The notes: generated by a model from the sequence alone, not told the origin. A stretch of 64,000 nucleotides of DNA from Labrenzia sp. THAF82 (GCF_009363435.1 NZ_CP045354.1:3872501-3936500), one strand, 5' to 3'; shown: positions 44,461-55,036, counted from the stretch's first letter. A program made the numbers and translations.

Positions 44461-46278
44461 TCAAACGCGAGTTTTCTGCGGGTCCGCCACGTCCAGAATA
44501 CGAAGTTGAACCTTGGGAGTACCCTGCCACGTGTCGATCGAGAGTGACCCGGCGACATGTAGGTTGCGGCCCCGGTTTTCAAGCAACATGCGACCGTGCG
44601 GCTTGTCATCTGCCTTGAAACATATGGCTTTCAGAGCTGTTCCGTCACCGGAAGCCAGCGTAGCGCGCACGTGACCATTGCCAACAACGTCGGCGAAAGA
44701 AATCCTGTGGGCCGGGAACACAAATACGGGCTCTGAATGTCCTGCGCCGTAGGGCCCAGCCCGCTCGAGAAGTTCTAGCAGATCGAGCGTCGCGCCGGTC
44801 GCCGTCAAAGCTGCGTCGACCTTTAAACTGCGATGGGCTGTCGCCGCTTCGACATCCGATTTCAACTCAGTATTGAAGAATGCCTCCAACTCCGCCGCCT
44901 TCTCGCGGCGCACCGTCAATCCGGCGGCCATGGCGTGTCCGCCTCCCTTTTCAAGCAACCCGTCTTCTACGGCCTTACGGACGGTCTTGCCTAGATCAAC
45001 TCCGGGTATCGAGCGGCCAGAGCCTGTTCCTTTTCCTGTCTCATCATAGGCAACAGCGAAGGCCGGGCGGCGGTGGCTTTCCTTCAGGCGAGAGGCAATC
45101 AGACCAACGATGCCAGGATGCCAGTCTTCGGAACCTGTCAGAAGAACCGCCGGGTCGCGTTCCTCCAACGCCAGCACAGCTTCAGCTCCGGCCTGTTCCA
45201 ACATTGCCGCTTCCATAGCCTGGCGTTCGGTGTTGAGCTGATCAAGTCGTTCGGCAATGGCACGCGCTTCCATGGGATCTTCAGTTGTCAACAACCTCGC
45301 CCCAAGCGCGGCATCGCCAATGCGCCCACCAGCATTAATGCGTGGACCGATCAAAAATCCCAAGTGGTATGGCGCAGGTTTTCCGCTGACACGTGCGGTG
45401 TCTGACAGCGCGGTCAGGCCGTAGTTGCGCCTTTGATGCATCACAGCCAGTCCACGTGTGACATAGGCACGGTTCAAGCCGACGAGCGGCACCACGTCAC
45501 ACACGGTGCCGAGCGCTACAAGGTCCAGCAGCGCCATGAGGTCTGGTTCTTTGCGTCCCTGAAAGACACCGCGCTGTCTCAATTCCCTATTCAGGCCGAC
45601 CAGAAACAGAAACGTTACGCCAACAGCTGCAAGGTGCCCCTGATTGGAAAGATCGTCCTGTCGATTGGGATTGACCAGCGCTGATACGGTCGGCAACGTT
45701 TCACCAACTTGGTGATGATCGATCACAACGACATCGAGGTCGAGACTTTCTGCCGTTTCAAAAGCTTCGAACGATGTGCTGCCACAGTCGAGCGTGACCA
45801 GCAGTTCGGCCCCATCTGCGTGCAATGCCTCAATGGCCGGCCCGTTCGGTCCATAGCCTTCGATAATCCGGTCCGGAATATGGATGACAGGTTCGAGGCC
45901 GAGCCATTGCAGATATTTTGCAAACACGGCTGACGAGGTCGCGCCGTCAACATCATAGTCGCCAAAAATCGCGATCTTTTTGCCAGATGTCACCGCATCG
46001 GCAACTCTTTCAACGGCTGCGTCCAGGTCGACCAGCTTCGAGGGGTCAGGCATCAGCGATTTGAGCGACGGCTCAAGAAACTGGTTCGCATCTGCCGGCA
46101 CCACGTCCCTCGCCGCCATCACTCTTGCCAGAACGTCGGGCAATCCATGCAGCTGGGATATGGCCATAGCTGACCGTGCCTGGGCTGCACTTAGCCGTTC
46201 CCGCCAGGCATTGTCATTTGCGGATTTGGCGACCCCAAGTACAAGCCGCCGTTCCTCATCTCCGGTCAACCCGATCAT
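44461..46278 (-). CDS. recJ: Single-stranded-DNA-specific exonuclease RecJ
   Basis: This 605-residue 5'-3' exonuclease acts in recombination and mismatch/base-excision repair. The DHH-phosphoesterase motifs are intact: FGDYDVDGATSSA, LVTLDCGST, DVVVIDHHQVGE and the GGRIGDA segment; the DHHA1 domain carries GGGHAMAAGLTV. A C-terminal OB-like domain ends VQLRILDVADPQ. Length is near the family norm of 570-610. It follows glpX by 11 bp on the minus strand. Confidence 0.96.
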   Translation of the reverse strand: MIGLTGDEERRLVLGVAKSANDNAWRERLSAAQARSAMAISQLHGLPDVLARVMAARDVVPADANQFLEPSLKSLMPDPSKLVDLDAAVERVADAVTSGKKIAIFGDYDVDGATSSAVFAKYLQWLGLEPVIHIPDRIIEGYGPNGPAIEALHADGAELLVTLDCGSTSFEAFETAESLDLDVVVIDHHQVGETLPTVSALVNPNRQDDLSNQGHLAAVGVTFLFLVGLNRELRQRGVFQGRKEPDLMALLDLVALGTVCDVVPLVGLNRAYVTRGLAVMHQRRNYGLTALSDTARVSGKPAPYHLGFLIGPRINAGGRIGDAALGARLLTTEDPMEARAIAERLDQLNTERQAMEAAMLEQAGAEAVLALEERDPAVLLTGSEDWHPGIVGLIASRLKESHRRPAFAVAYDETGKGTGSGRSIPGVDLGKTVRKAVEDGLLEKGGGHAMAAGLTVRREKAAELEAFFNTELKSDVEAATAHRSLKVDAALTATGATLDLLELLERAGPYGAGHSEPVFVFPAHRISFADVVGNGHVRATLASGDGTALKAICFKADDKPHGRMLLENRGRNLHVAGSLSIDTWQGTPKVQLRILDVADPQKTRV

Positions 46279-46289
46279 TCAGTCCCGGC

Positions 46290-47285
46290 TTAATCCAAAT
46301 GGAATTTTTCAAGATCCGTGTGCTGAGCCTTAATGTAGCGAACGGTACCTGTGGACGAGCGCATAACCACGGTATGGGTGGTGATATGGTTCCGACCGAA
46401 GCGTACACCTTGAAGGAAATTTCCGTCAGTAACGCCGGTCGCCGCAAACAAGACGTCGGGCCCTGCCATTTCCTCCAGCGTGTATTTCTTCTTGATGTCT
46501 TCAATACCCATACGATGCGCGCGCTCAACCTGTTCATCGCGCGTGATGACGAGCCGCGACTGCATCTGACCGCCAATACAGCGAAGTGCAGCAGCTGCCA
46601 GAACGCCCTCTGGTGCTCCTCCGATCCCGGTATAGATGTCGATGCCGGTTTCATCAGAATCCGTTGTATGAATGACACCAGCAACATCGCCGTCACCAAT
46701 AAGACGTATCGCAGCACCAGTGGCCCGTATTTCCTCGATCAACCTGGCATGACGCGGACGGTCTAGAACACAGGCCGTGATCTCTTCGATCTTGACGCCC
46801 TTTTCTTTCGCAACTGCCGCCAAGTTCTCTGCAATCGGCGCATCAAGATCGATCAGCCCCTTCGGATAACCGGGACCGATGGCGATCTTGTCCATATAGC
46901 TGTCAGGAGCATTAAGGAGATCATTTTCAGGTGCCAAGGCAATGACGGCCAGTGAATTCGGCAGGTTTTTGGCGCAAATGGTCGTGCCTTCTAGTGGATC
47001 CAGGGCGATATCAACTTTTGGCCCCTGTTTGGTTCCGACATTCTCGCCTATATAGAGCATCGGGGCTTCGTCGCGTTCGCCCTCGCCAATCACTACCGTG
47101 CCATCGATCGGGAGCCTGTTGAGTTCCCGGCGCATTGCGTCCACCGCTGCCTGGTCAGCCGCCATCTCATCGCCATGACCACGCAGACGTGCAGCCGACA
47201 CGGCCGCTCTTTCACTGACACGCGCCAGTTCCAACGTCAGAATTCGGTCAAGTCCACTTGCCGGCTGATTTTCAGTTTCGGACAT
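46290..47285 (-). CDS. glpX: Class II fructose-1,6-bisphosphatase GlpX
   Basis: This gluconeogenic enzyme removes the 1-phosphate from fructose 1,6-bisphosphate. The frame opens at 47333, but ATG 47285 has GGAG six bases upstream and gives 331 residues (MSETENQPASG). Metal and phosphate motifs are present: VIGEGERDEAPMLYIGE, ALDPLEGTTICA and DGDVAGVI. The end SSTGTVRYIKAQH is typical of GlpX. It lies between hom and recJ, an arrangement common in Rhizobiales. Confidence 0.95.
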   Translation of the reverse strand: MSETENQPASGLDRILTLELARVSERAAVSAARLRGHGDEMAADQAAVDAMRRELNRLPIDGTVVIGEGERDEAPMLYIGENVGTKQGPKVDIALDPLEGTTICAKNLPNSLAVIALAPENDLLNAPDSYMDKIAIGPGYPKGLIDLDAPIAENLAAVAKEKGVKIEEITACVLDRPRHARLIEEIRATGAAIRLIGDGDVAGVIHTTDSDETGIDIYTGIGGAPEGVLAAAALRCIGGQMQSRLVITRDEQVERAHRMGIEDIKKKYTLEEMAGPDVLFAATGVTDGNFLQGVRFGRNHITTHTVVMRSSTGTVRYIKAQHTDLEKFHLD

Positions 47286-47336
47286 CAACATCTCCAGTCT
47301 CTTTTCCCGCAAGACACCTGGGCGGGCACACACACA

Positions 47337-48659
47337 TCAGTTCAGGTTTTCGATCCGGATCATTTGCGGTTTCTCGGCAACAACCCCTTTCGACATGATC
47401 ACCTCCAGAGCCTCCTTGATGGCAACTTCTGTGGTTTCATAAGTGATCAGTATGACAGGTTGAGGCGCGTTCTCATCGTATTTTCCAGGGGCTTCGCTGC
47501 CGGCATGTCGTTTCTGAACGATCGATTCAAGAGAAATACCGGCATTGCCCATGCAATGAGCGATTTCTGCGAAGGCTCCGGGTCGGTCATAGACCGAGAG
47601 CCGAATGTAGTACCCACCTTCATGCAAACGCATTCGCGCCCGCTGATAGTCTTTGAGGTCCACAGCCGGCATGCCAAGCACCGGTGTCCGGTCACCCCGG
47701 GCCACATCCGCAACATCGGCGACAACGGCCGACGCTGTCGCATCGCCGCCTGCCCCCGGGCCTGCCAATACGATTTCACCGACAAAATCGCCATCAACCG
47801 CCACGGCGTTCAAAACACCATCGACCTGTGCAATGGCCGAATTTTTAGGAACCATGGTCGGGTGCACGCGTTGCTCTATGCCGGTCTCGGTCTGCTGGGC
47901 CACACCAAGCAGTTTGATGCGGTACCCCAATTCATCCGCGGCCTGAATATCTGCCGTTGTAATGGACGTGATGCCTTCCAGATAGATGTCATCGCTGGCA
48001 ATCCTGGTACCGAATGCAAGACTGGTCAGAATGGCGAGCTTATGCGCCGTGTCATTGCCTTCAATGTCGAAAGTCGGGTCGGCTTCGGCGTATCCCAGCC
48101 GCTGAGCATCAGACAGGCAGTCCTCAAAGCTGATGCCCTCTGCTTCCATCCGCGTCAGGATATAATTGCACGTGCCGTTCAAAATCCCATAAACGCGGCT
48201 AATGCCATTGCCCGACATCGATTCCCGCAACGTCTTTACAATCGGAATTCCTCCGGCAACGGCCGCTTCATAGTTGAGACACGCACCGTTGGCTTCAGCG
48301 ATCTCTGCAAGAGCAACGCCGTGCCGGGCCAGCAAGGCCTTGTTGGCCGTGACAACATGAATGCCACGTGCAAGCGCAGCTCTGACGCTGTCTTCTGCAG
48401 GCCCGCTGTCTCCGCCAATCAGTTCGACAAAGACATCGATATCGCCTTTTTCCGCCATTTCGACGGGGTCGGTAAACCACTCGAATCCGGAAACATCAAA
48501 ACCACGATCCTTGTCGCGATCGCGGGCGCTAACAGCGGTCACGGAAACCGAGCGCCCCGTTCTACGGGCAATCTGGTCGCCGTGTTTTGCCAGGAGGCGC
48601 AAGACGGATGCACCTACAGTGCCCAGACCAGCGACGCCGACTTTCAATGTTTCAGCCAT
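47337..48659 (-). CDS. hom: Homoserine dehydrogenase
   Basis: This 440-residue enzyme reduces aspartate semialdehyde to homoserine, on the path to threonine and methionine. The N-terminal NAD(P) site reads VGVAGLGTVGASVL, the catalytic region has the GILNGTCNYILTRM substrate motif with the conserved Lys/Asp nearby (AEADPTFDIEGNDTAHK), and an ACT domain (about 360-440, YDRPGAFAEIAHCMGNAGIS) suggests threonine feedback inhibition. ATG 48659, 23 bp after alaC. A 503-residue frame runs antisense over it but is a composition shadow. Confidence 0.97.
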   Translation of the reverse strand: MAETLKVGVAGLGTVGASVLRLLAKHGDQIARRTGRSVSVTAVSARDRDKDRGFDVSGFEWFTDPVEMAEKGDIDVFVELIGGDSGPAEDSVRAALARGIHVVTANKALLARHGVALAEIAEANGACLNYEAAVAGGIPIVKTLRESMSGNGISRVYGILNGTCNYILTRMEAEGISFEDCLSDAQRLGYAEADPTFDIEGNDTAHKLAILTSLAFGTRIASDDIYLEGITSITTADIQAADELGYRIKLLGVAQQTETGIEQRVHPTMVPKNSAIAQVDGVLNAVAVDGDFVGEIVLAGPGAGGDATASAVVADVADVARGDRTPVLGMPAVDLKDYQRARMRLHEGGYYIRLSVYDRPGAFAEIAHCMGNAGISLESIVQKRHAGSEAPGKYDENAPQPVILITYETTEVAIKEALEVIMSKGVVAEKPQMIRIENLN

Positions 48660-48682
48660 ATGAGAAATGGATCCAGTTCCGT

Positions 48683-49900
48683 TTAACCAGAGGTATCGAG
48701 CGGGATGACGTTGTGCAGCTTTTGCTCCGCGGTTTCAAGGAAGCGGCGGACATTTCTCGCGGCTTGGCGAAGTCTCTGCTCGTTTTCCACCAGACCGATG
48801 CGCACATAGTCGTCGCCGTGTTCTCCAAACCCGATTCCCGGTGCAACCGCGACTTCTGCTCGCTCCAACAAAAGCTTTGAGAACTCCAGACTCCCGAGCG
48901 AGCGGAAACTTTCCGGAATCGGTGCCCAGCAAAACATGCTGGCTTCCGGAGCCGGAATATCCCAACCAGCTCTGCCAAAGCTTTCCACGACCACGTCGCG
49001 CCGACGCTTATAGGTTTCGCGCGTTTCCTTTATGCAGTCTTCGGGACCGTTAAGGGCAGCAGCGGCGGCGACCTGAATTGGAGTGAAGGCACCATAATCC
49101 AGGTAGGACTTTACCCTCGCCAGCGCGCCGACAAGCCTTTCATTGCCGACTGCAAACCCCATGCGCCAACCGGGCATTGAAAATGTCTTGGACAGCGAGG
49201 TGAATTCCACAGTGATATCCATTGCCCCGGGCACCTGAAGTACCGAGGGTGGCGGCGTATCGCCAAAATAGATTTCCGAATAAGCCAGATCTGAAAGAAT
49301 GAAGATGTTGTGCTTGCGTGCGAATGCGACCACGTCCCGGTAGAAGTCCAGATCGGCGCAAAATGCCGTCGGATTGGCTGGATAGCAAAGGATGATCGCA
49401 ATTGGCTTCGGAACCGAGTGAATGACCGCTCTCTCAAGTGCTTCAAAGAATGAAGGGCCCGGTTCGGCTGGAATGTTGCGGATCGAAGCGCCCGCCATCA
49501 GGAATCCGAACGTGTGGATCGGGTAGCTCGGATTGGGGCTCAGAATCACATCGCCAGGAGCAGAAATGGCTTGGGCCATATTGGCAAAGCCTTCCTTGGA
49601 TCCAAGTGTCGCGATTACCTGTGTATCGGGATCGAGCTTCACGCCAAAACGGCGTTCATAATAGGCAGCCTGCGCCTTCCGCAGCCCATTAATGCCCTTT
49701 GAGGCTGAATATCGATGCGTCCGGGGGTCTTGTACAACTTCCGTCAGCTTGTCGACGATGTGTTGCGGTGTCGCCAGATCCGGGTTGCCCATGCCAAGAT
49801 CAATGATGTCCGCCCCTGCCCCACGCGCCTTTGCTTTCAGACGGTTGACTTGTTCGAACACATACGGCGGCAGCCGTTTGATCTTGTGGAATTCCTCCAT
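48683..49900 (-). CDS. alaC: Class I aminotransferase, AlaC-type
   Basis: This 405-residue PLP enzyme matches E. coli AlaC closely at the N-terminus (FHKIKRLPPYVFEQVN, then IIDLGMGNPDLATP). The PLP-binding lysine lies in TSLSKTFSMPGWRMGFAVG. AlaC converts pyruvate and glutamate to alanine; rhizobial relatives are sometimes annotated as LL-diaminopimelate aminotransferase, which I consider less likely. It heads the alaC-hom-glpX-recJ cluster. Confidence 0.92.
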   Translation of the reverse strand: MEEFHKIKRLPPYVFEQVNRLKAKARGAGADIIDLGMGNPDLATPQHIVDKLTEVVQDPRTHRYSASKGINGLRKAQAAYYERRFGVKLDPDTQVIATLGSKEGFANMAQAISAPGDVILSPNPSYPIHTFGFLMAGASIRNIPAEPGPSFFEALERAVIHSVPKPIAIILCYPANPTAFCADLDFYRDVVAFARKHNIFILSDLAYSEIYFGDTPPPSVLQVPGAMDITVEFTSLSKTFSMPGWRMGFAVGNERLVGALARVKSYLDYGAFTPIQVAAAAALNGPEDCIKETRETYKRRRDVVVESFGRAGWDIPAPEASMFCWAPIPESFRSLGSLEFSKLLLERAEVAVAPGIGFGEHGDDYVRIGLVENEQRLRQAARNVRRFLETAEQKLHNVIPLDTSG

Positions 49901-50294
49901 GGCGCGGTTCCTTGCGAGATTTCATGACTGTCGACGCCAAAGCGGGAGGCGTGGCGCGGACGCGGCGGAGGTCTTTTAGCAGGCCGGATCAGATTGCGCA
50001 CCCGTCTTTGCATCGCAAATCGTCTAATTTTTGCACGGAATTTAGCCGCAGAACGCATCTTAAAAAACTGAACCGATTTAATTCAAATGTATGCCAAGGA
50101 TATGGCCAAGCATTGTACCTTTGCGGCGGTAAAAGCTGCGAAGCCGTCTTTCAGATTGTCGGTTGTTTCGAGCGGAGAAAATTCAGCACTTCGCCAAATA
50201 CGAAAGACCCTGAAACGCAAGGTCGGATGAAAAAATCCCTTCAGATCAAACGCTGCCTTGATTGAAGAATTGACCTCACCGCAGATGTCCTGCC
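49901..50294. other. 394-bp intergenic region with no supported gene
   Basis: It holds the promoter zone of alaC, whose start is at 49900. A 71-codon minus frame (50083-50298) shows no signal, ribosome site or recognisable motif. The AT-rich part around 50020-50090 is the most promoter-like. No terminator hairpin is clear. Confidence 0.45.
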
Positions 50295-50537
50295 TCATTC
50301 GCCGGCGAGCGATTCCAGATAAGCTTCCGTCTGCTTTCGATCTTCGGGATTGATCAATCCTCTTGGCTCACCTGTATTGACTATTGGGCCATAGCCTTTC
50401 GGCGCCGGCACATTGGTATTTCGCGGCCCAGGATCAGTCTTGAGCGCATCAACCAGAGGCGTTCCAGGCCCCACTGCACATGATGCAAGTGCGAGCAACA
50501 ACGTCGATGCCAGTGCGTATGCGCATCTGTTTCGCAT
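50295..50537 (-). CDS. Small lipoprotein of unknown function
   Basis: This 80-residue predicted lipoprotein starts at ATG 50537 (an upstream TTG is in frame) after AAAGGG. The signal ends LALAS-Cys20. The mature part is Pro/Gly-rich (GPGTPLVDALKTDPGPRNTN) with a short helical tail (DRKQTEAYLESLAGE). The pattern resembles small SPOR-less or cell-wall-adjacent lipoproteins, but the family is not recognised. Monocistronic, divergent from phaC. Confidence 0.72.
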   Translation of the reverse strand: MRNRCAYALASTLLLALASCAVGPGTPLVDALKTDPGPRNTNVPAPKGYGPIVNTGEPRGLINPEDRKQTEAYLESLAGE

Positions 50538-50877
50538 TTTCAATTAGCCCTTTCCGGGTGTGCACCCAGCCGACCATGCGGCTGTCACAATATCCAATTA
50601 CTTGATCCTGCTTTCTGGCGATTCCACAAGAGGTGACAACCGTTTTCGGCCTGAATCATGATTTGAATTTCTCACGCAAGCGAATGAGCCTGACAAAGCC
50701 AGCCATTTTGGTGTCCACTTTTAACCAATCGACGGAAACAGATCCTTGTGTCATAGATATCTGATAGTTCAAAATACCAGCGAAATTATAACAAGATAAC
50801 GCATTTGAACGCACACGGTCTCGAGAGTCAGGATTGGAGACCGTATAGAGCGCGAAAACCGGAGGGAACCTCTGCCA
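50538..50877. other. 340-bp divergent region upstream of phaC
   Basis: The region contains the promoters of phaC and, in the opposite direction, the small lipoprotein gene. A minus-strand frame reads through the left part but lacks a start signal and lies partly antisense to phaC. The strong ribosome site GGAGGG occurs at about 50861-50866, some 11 bases before the phaC start. Confidence 0.5.
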
Positions 50878-52683
50878 ATGGCTGACGATCGCCAGCACCC
50901 GATGTTGCAATACATAATCAACAATCCTGAAGCTTTTGCCCAAAACCTGGCAAAAACACTGGAACAGGCCGGCAAGGCTCTCGCCGCCTATATCGAGCCT
51001 CGGGAACAGGGCAAGATCAAGCATGAGTCGACCGACGAGTTGACCGGCGTCGTCAAAACATTGGCCCAGGTGGGTGAATACTGGACTTCCGATCCGCAGC
51101 GCGCAATCGAGGCGCAGTCCCGCCTTTGGAGCGGCTACATTGACCTCTGGAACTCATCGCTGAAAAGAATGATGGGGGAAACTTCGGAACCGGCCGTTGA
51201 AACGCCCCCCAGAGACAAGCGCTTTGCCGATCCTGATTGGGAAAACAATCAGTTTTTCGATTTCATCAAGCAGCTCTATCTGATCACCAGCAAGTGGGCT
51301 GAGGACATGGTCCATGACGCCCATGGACTTGATGAACACACGCGCCACAAGGCGGAATTCTACGTTACCCAGATCGCAAATGCCGTTTCGCCGTCAAACT
51401 TCGTCTTGACCAATCCCGAATTGCTGCGCCTGACAATGGAGAGCAACGGCGAAAACCTGGTAAAGGGCATGCAGCACCTGGTTGAAGACCTGAAGACCGG
51501 TGAAGGCGAACTCAAGATCAGGCAAACGGACCCTTCGAAATTCAAACTAGGCGACAATCTCGGAAATACGCCCGGCAAAGTGATTTCCCAAAATGACGTC
51601 TGCCAGGTTGTTCAGTATACGCCGACCACAACAGATGTCCTCAAGCGCCCGCTCCTGGTCGTACCGCCATGGATCAACAAGTTCTATATCCTCGATCTCA
51701 ATCCCGAAAAATCCTTCATCAAATGGGCTGTTGACCAAGGGCACACGGTATTCGTGATCTCCTGGGTGAACCCTGACGAACGGCAGGCTCAAAAAAGCTT
51801 TGAGCACTATATGAGAGAAGGCATTCTCAACACGCTCGACGTCATCAAGAAAACCACACGCCAATCGGAAGTGAATTCCATCGGATATTGTGTCGGCGGA
51901 ACGCTACTGGCCGTCACACTTGCCTATATGGCTCGAACTGGCGACGACCGTATCAAAACCTCTACCTTTTTCACGACCCAGGTCGACTTCACCTTTGCAG
52001 GTGATCTGAAAGTATTTGTCGATGAGGAACAGATCTCCATTTTGGAAAAACGCATGGAGGAACAGGGTTATCTGGATGGTTCCAAAATGTCCTCGGCCTT
52101 CAACATGCTGCGGTCCAACGACCTAATCTGGTCCTATGTGGTCAACAACTATCTGAAGGGAAAAGAGCCGTTCCCGTTTGACCTGCTCTACTGGAATTCA
52201 GATTCCACCCGCATGCCGGCCGCCAATCACTCCTTCTATCTGCGCAATTGTTATCTCGACAACAAACTTTCCAAGGGTGAAATGGAAATCGCCGGAGAGA
52301 CGCTTGATTTGCAGGATGTCAAAATCCCGATTTTCAATCTGGCAACGCGGGAAGATCATATCGCCCCACCAAAATCCGTGTTTGTAGGCTCAGGATGTTT
52401 TGGAGGACCTGTTGAATATGTCCTTGCCGGGTCAGGCCACATTGCCGGCGTCGTCAATCCGCCTGCCAAAAACAAATACCAGTATTGGACCGGAAGAGAA
52501 CCCAAAGGCACGCTTGAGAATTGGCTGAAGATGGCCAAGGAACATCCCGGTTCCTGGTGGCCCTACTGGGATCAATGGATCCGCTCAAACGATGACACCT
52601 TAGCGAAGGCACGAAAGCCGGGTGCCAATCGTACCAAGATCCTGGAAGATGCGCCAGGCTCCTACGTGATGACTAAGGTTTAG
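50878..52683 (+). CDS. phaC: Class I polyhydroxyalkanoate synthase PhaC
   Basis: This 601-residue enzyme polymerises (R)-3-hydroxyacyl-CoA into storage polyester at granule surfaces. The lipase-like box is [12 protein letters not shown] with the catalytic Cys338; the PhaC N-domain ([20 protein letters not shown]) and [17 protein letters not shown] are class I features, and [12 protein letters not shown] holds the catalytic His. Ends [15 protein letters not shown], the usual class I tail. No phaA, phaB or phasin gene is adjacent, so granule genes lie elsewhere. Confidence 0.96.
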   Translation: MADDRQHPMLQYIINNPEAFAQNLAKTLEQAGKALAAYIEPREQGKIKHESTDELTGVVKTLAQVGEYWTSDPQRAIEAQSRLWSGYIDLWNSSLKRMMGETSEPAVETPPRDKRFADPDWENNQFFDFIKQLYLITSKWAEDMVHDAHGLDEHTRHKAEFYVTQIANAVSPSNFVLTNPELLRLTMESNGENLVKGMQHLVEDLKTGEGELKIRQTDPSKFKLGDNLGNTPGKVISQNDVCQVVQYTPTTTDVLKRPLLVVPPWINKFYILDLNPEKSFIKWAVDQGHTVFVISWVNPDERQAQKSFEHYMREGILNTLDVIKKTTRQSEVNSIGYCVGGTLLAVTLAYMARTGDDRIKTSTFFTTQVDFTFAGDLKVFVDEEQISILEKRMEEQGYLDGSKMSSAFNMLRSNDLIWSYVVNNYLKGKEPFPFDLLYWNSDSTRMPAANHSFYLRNCYLDNKLSKGEMEIAGETLDLQDVKIPIFNLATREDHIAPPKSVFVGSGCFGGPVEYVLAGSGHIAGVVNPPAKNKYQYWTGREPKGTLENWLKMAKEHPGSWWPYWDQWIRSNDDTLAKARKPGANRTKILEDAPGSYVMTKV

Positions 52684-52714
52684 AGCCTGATCAAACGCGC
52701 ATAATTGTTGGCGA

Positions 52715-55036
52715 TCACCCTGAGCGCGCACCGAGGGGCATTGAGGTCATCGCCAGCAGTTTGCCAAGCTTGTCTGCGCTCATCGGACGACCAAAGTGGA
52801 AACCTTGAACGATTTCACACTGGCAGCTTGCAAGAAACGCCTGTTGCTTTGCCGTTTCCACGCCTTCGGCAACCACGCAAAGCCCCAATTCCCGCCCGAG
52901 TGAAATAATGGCGCGCGCAATGCTGCGGTCGCTTTCGTCAAAGTCGAGATTCAGGATGAAACTCCGATCGATCTTGAGCCTCGTTAGCGGGAAACTTTTC
53001 AATGACGCCAGGCTGGAATAACCCGTACCAAAATCATCAATGGCCAAGTTCACCCCAATGTGCCGGAAGCCTTCCATCAATTTCACGGCCTGTTCGGCAT
53101 TCTGGATCAACAAGCTTTCGGTCAATTCGAGTTCCAGAAATTGTGCCGGCAGGCCAGCGTCGGCGAGAGCTGCCGAGACATCTGCAATAAGGCCTGTGTC
53201 CCGGAACTGCCTGGCGGATACGTTGACGCCAACTGAAATGGGCGCGAATCCCTTGTCCTGCCATTTCTTGTTCTGACGGCAAGCTTCATGCATTACCCAC
53301 CGTCCAAGCGGAACAATCAGACCACTGTCCTCTGCAAGAGCGATGAACTCTGCCGGCATCAAGCGGCCCAGCGCGCTGTGCTGCCAACGAACGAGGGCTT
53401 CCGCTCCAACTATACGTCCGCTTTCCAGGTTGTATTGCGGCTGGTACTCGAGGAAAAATTCACCGCTTTCAATGCCGGTGCGCATTTCTTCAAGCAGGGT
53501 CAACCGGTTCAGCGATTTTTCCGGGCGTGTCTGCTCAAATACCTTGTAACCATCCCGCCCGGACGACTTGGCTTCAAACATTGCCTTGTCTGCATTCCGC
53601 AACAACTCGGCGGCATCGGCAGCGTCTTCTGGATAGCAAGCAGCTCCGATGCTGCAGGTGATGTGAAAGGAAAGGTCACCAATACGAATTGTTTTGATAA
53701 TCTCGTCACGCAAACGGCCCATGAAGCTAGCCAGTTCTCGTTTTTGCGCAGCCTCACCATCCAAAATCAGAACAAACTCGTCGCCGCCAAAGCGGATGGC
53801 TTCATGGGCGTGACCATGCAAGGACATGATACGCTCTGCGACAATCATCAACACCTGATCGCCGATCGCATGCCCGAAGCTATCGTTCACGATCTTGAAA
53901 TTATCCAGATCGACGAAGACAACTGCAACGGGACCACCTGTGTCATGGCTGGCAGTGATTTTCTGTTCAAGCTTGGCCTTGAATTCATGTCTGTTGGGCA
54001 GGCCAGTCAGAACATCATGATTTGCAAGATATCGGATACGACTTTCCGCCCTGTCCCTTTCGACGGCGATGGAAGCAAGGCGTGCAGCTTCCCGGGCCAA
54101 GTTCTGTTCGTTGTCGCTGGGCGCTCTTACCTCGTTTGAATAGAGGCCGAATGTCCCGAGCAGCTTCGTGTCCTGCCCGAAAAATGGCATGGACCAGCAG
54201 GAGCGCATATCAAACTGAGACACGACGTCGATGAAGTCTTCCCATAGCGGATCGTTCAATATGTCTTCAACAATGACGCACTCTTGTCGAAAGGCAGCTG
54301 TTCCGCATGAACCGGCTTTTGGTCCGATAGGAACACCATTAGCAGCTTCAAGATAAGCCTTTGGTAAAGAAGGTCCCGAACTGCTGAGCAAGTGTTCACC
54401 GCTCTCGTCAAGCAGCATCACTGACCCCATGACGCCTTCCATCTGGCTTTCGATCGCCAGGACGAGTGTATCCAGAACATCGCTTATAGGTGCTCCCGTC
54501 GCGATTTTCTGTAGGACCTGGTTCTGTCCTTGCTGCAAAAGTTCTGCATTCTTGCGTGCAGTAATGTCTCGGCAAATACCCACGATACCGACAGACACTC
54601 CTTCCCTATCGATCACAGGAAATTTGGAAGACGAAAACCACTTTCGCTTGCCATTCGGGAGGATCAGCAGCTCTTCGAAATCGTATTTCGCCTCTTGCGA
54701 CGACATGATTTCGTCTTCGGCAGAAAGGAAGGCACTGCCTATGGGTTGAGAATGAAGATCCAGATCCGTTTTGCCAATCAGATCCGAGCTGGCCTCGCAA
54801 CCGATGTCGAGGGCGATCTGACGATTAGCCATGACAAAACGGCTGTGGCGATCCTTGACAAAAATATAGTCGGCCACCTGGTTCACGAGTGTGGTCAACC
54901 AGGCGCCGTTTGGCCGGAGTTCATCACTTTTGCTCAGATGGCTGATCTTGTTGAGACGGGCAAGCTCGGTCGCCAATGAGACGAGGTCATCTTCATTCGC
55001 GACATTCTCGACATGCTTGCTCTCGGGCAAGTCCAT
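52715..55036 (-). CDS. Cyclic-di-GMP turnover protein with PAS, GAF, GGDEF and EAL domains
   Basis: This 773-residue cytoplasmic protein has PAS (about 45-165), GAF (about 175-330), GGDEF (about 335-500) and EAL (about 510-760). The GGDEF motif is intact (417-421), as is GAEALVRW (EAL at 546-548) with the downstream NVSARQ, LELTES, DDFGTGYSS, KIDR and AEGVE residues, so both synthesis and hydrolysis of c-di-GMP are possible. The inhibitory RxxD site just before GGDEF is missing. The GAF could bind a nucleotide and tune EAL output, as in similar proteins. No membrane span. Confidence 0.94.
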   Translation of the reverse strand: MDLPESKHVENVANEDDLVSLATELARLNKISHLSKSDELRPNGAWLTTLVNQVADYIFVKDRHSRFVMANRQIALDIGCEASSDLIGKTDLDLHSQPIGSAFLSAEDEIMSSQEAKYDFEELLILPNGKRKWFSSSKFPVIDREGVSVGIVGICRDITARKNAELLQQGQNQVLQKIATGAPISDVLDTLVLAIESQMEGVMGSVMLLDESGEHLLSSSGPSLPKAYLEAANGVPIGPKAGSCGTAAFRQECVIVEDILNDPLWEDFIDVVSQFDMRSCWSMPFFGQDTKLLGTFGLYSNEVRAPSDNEQNLAREAARLASIAVERDRAESRIRYLANHDVLTGLPNRHEFKAKLEQKITASHDTGGPVAVVFVDLDNFKIVNDSFGHAIGDQVLMIVAERIMSLHGHAHEAIRFGGDEFVLILDGEAAQKRELASFMGRLRDEIIKTIRIGDLSFHITCSIGAACYPEDAADAAELLRNADKAMFEAKSSGRDGYKVFEQTRPEKSLNRLTLLEEMRTGIESGEFFLEYQPQYNLESGRIVGAEALVRWQHSALGRLMPAEFIALAEDSGLIVPLGRWVMHEACRQNKKWQDKGFAPISVGVNVSARQFRDTGLIADVSAALADAGLPAQFLELELTESLLIQNAEQAVKLMEGFRHIGVNLAIDDFGTGYSSLASLKSFPLTRLKIDRSFILNLDFDESDRSIARAIISLGRELGLCVVAEGVETAKQQAFLASCQCEIVQGFHFGRPMSADKLGKLLAMTSMPLGARSG

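Noticed and set aside
47175..48686. 503-codon plus-strand open frame antisense to hom
   Set aside because: It lies opposite a complete homoserine dehydrogenase with all motifs, has no ribosome site or family features, and its Arg/His/Cys-rich composition is typical of an antisense shadow.
50083..50298. 71-codon minus frame between alaC and the small lipoprotein gene
   Set aside because: No ribosome site, signal or motif; it overlaps the lipoprotein gene end. Kept as intergenic.
50656..51024. 122-codon minus frame upstream of and into phaC
   Set aside because: Its first half is antisense to phaC and no start signal supports a shorter version.
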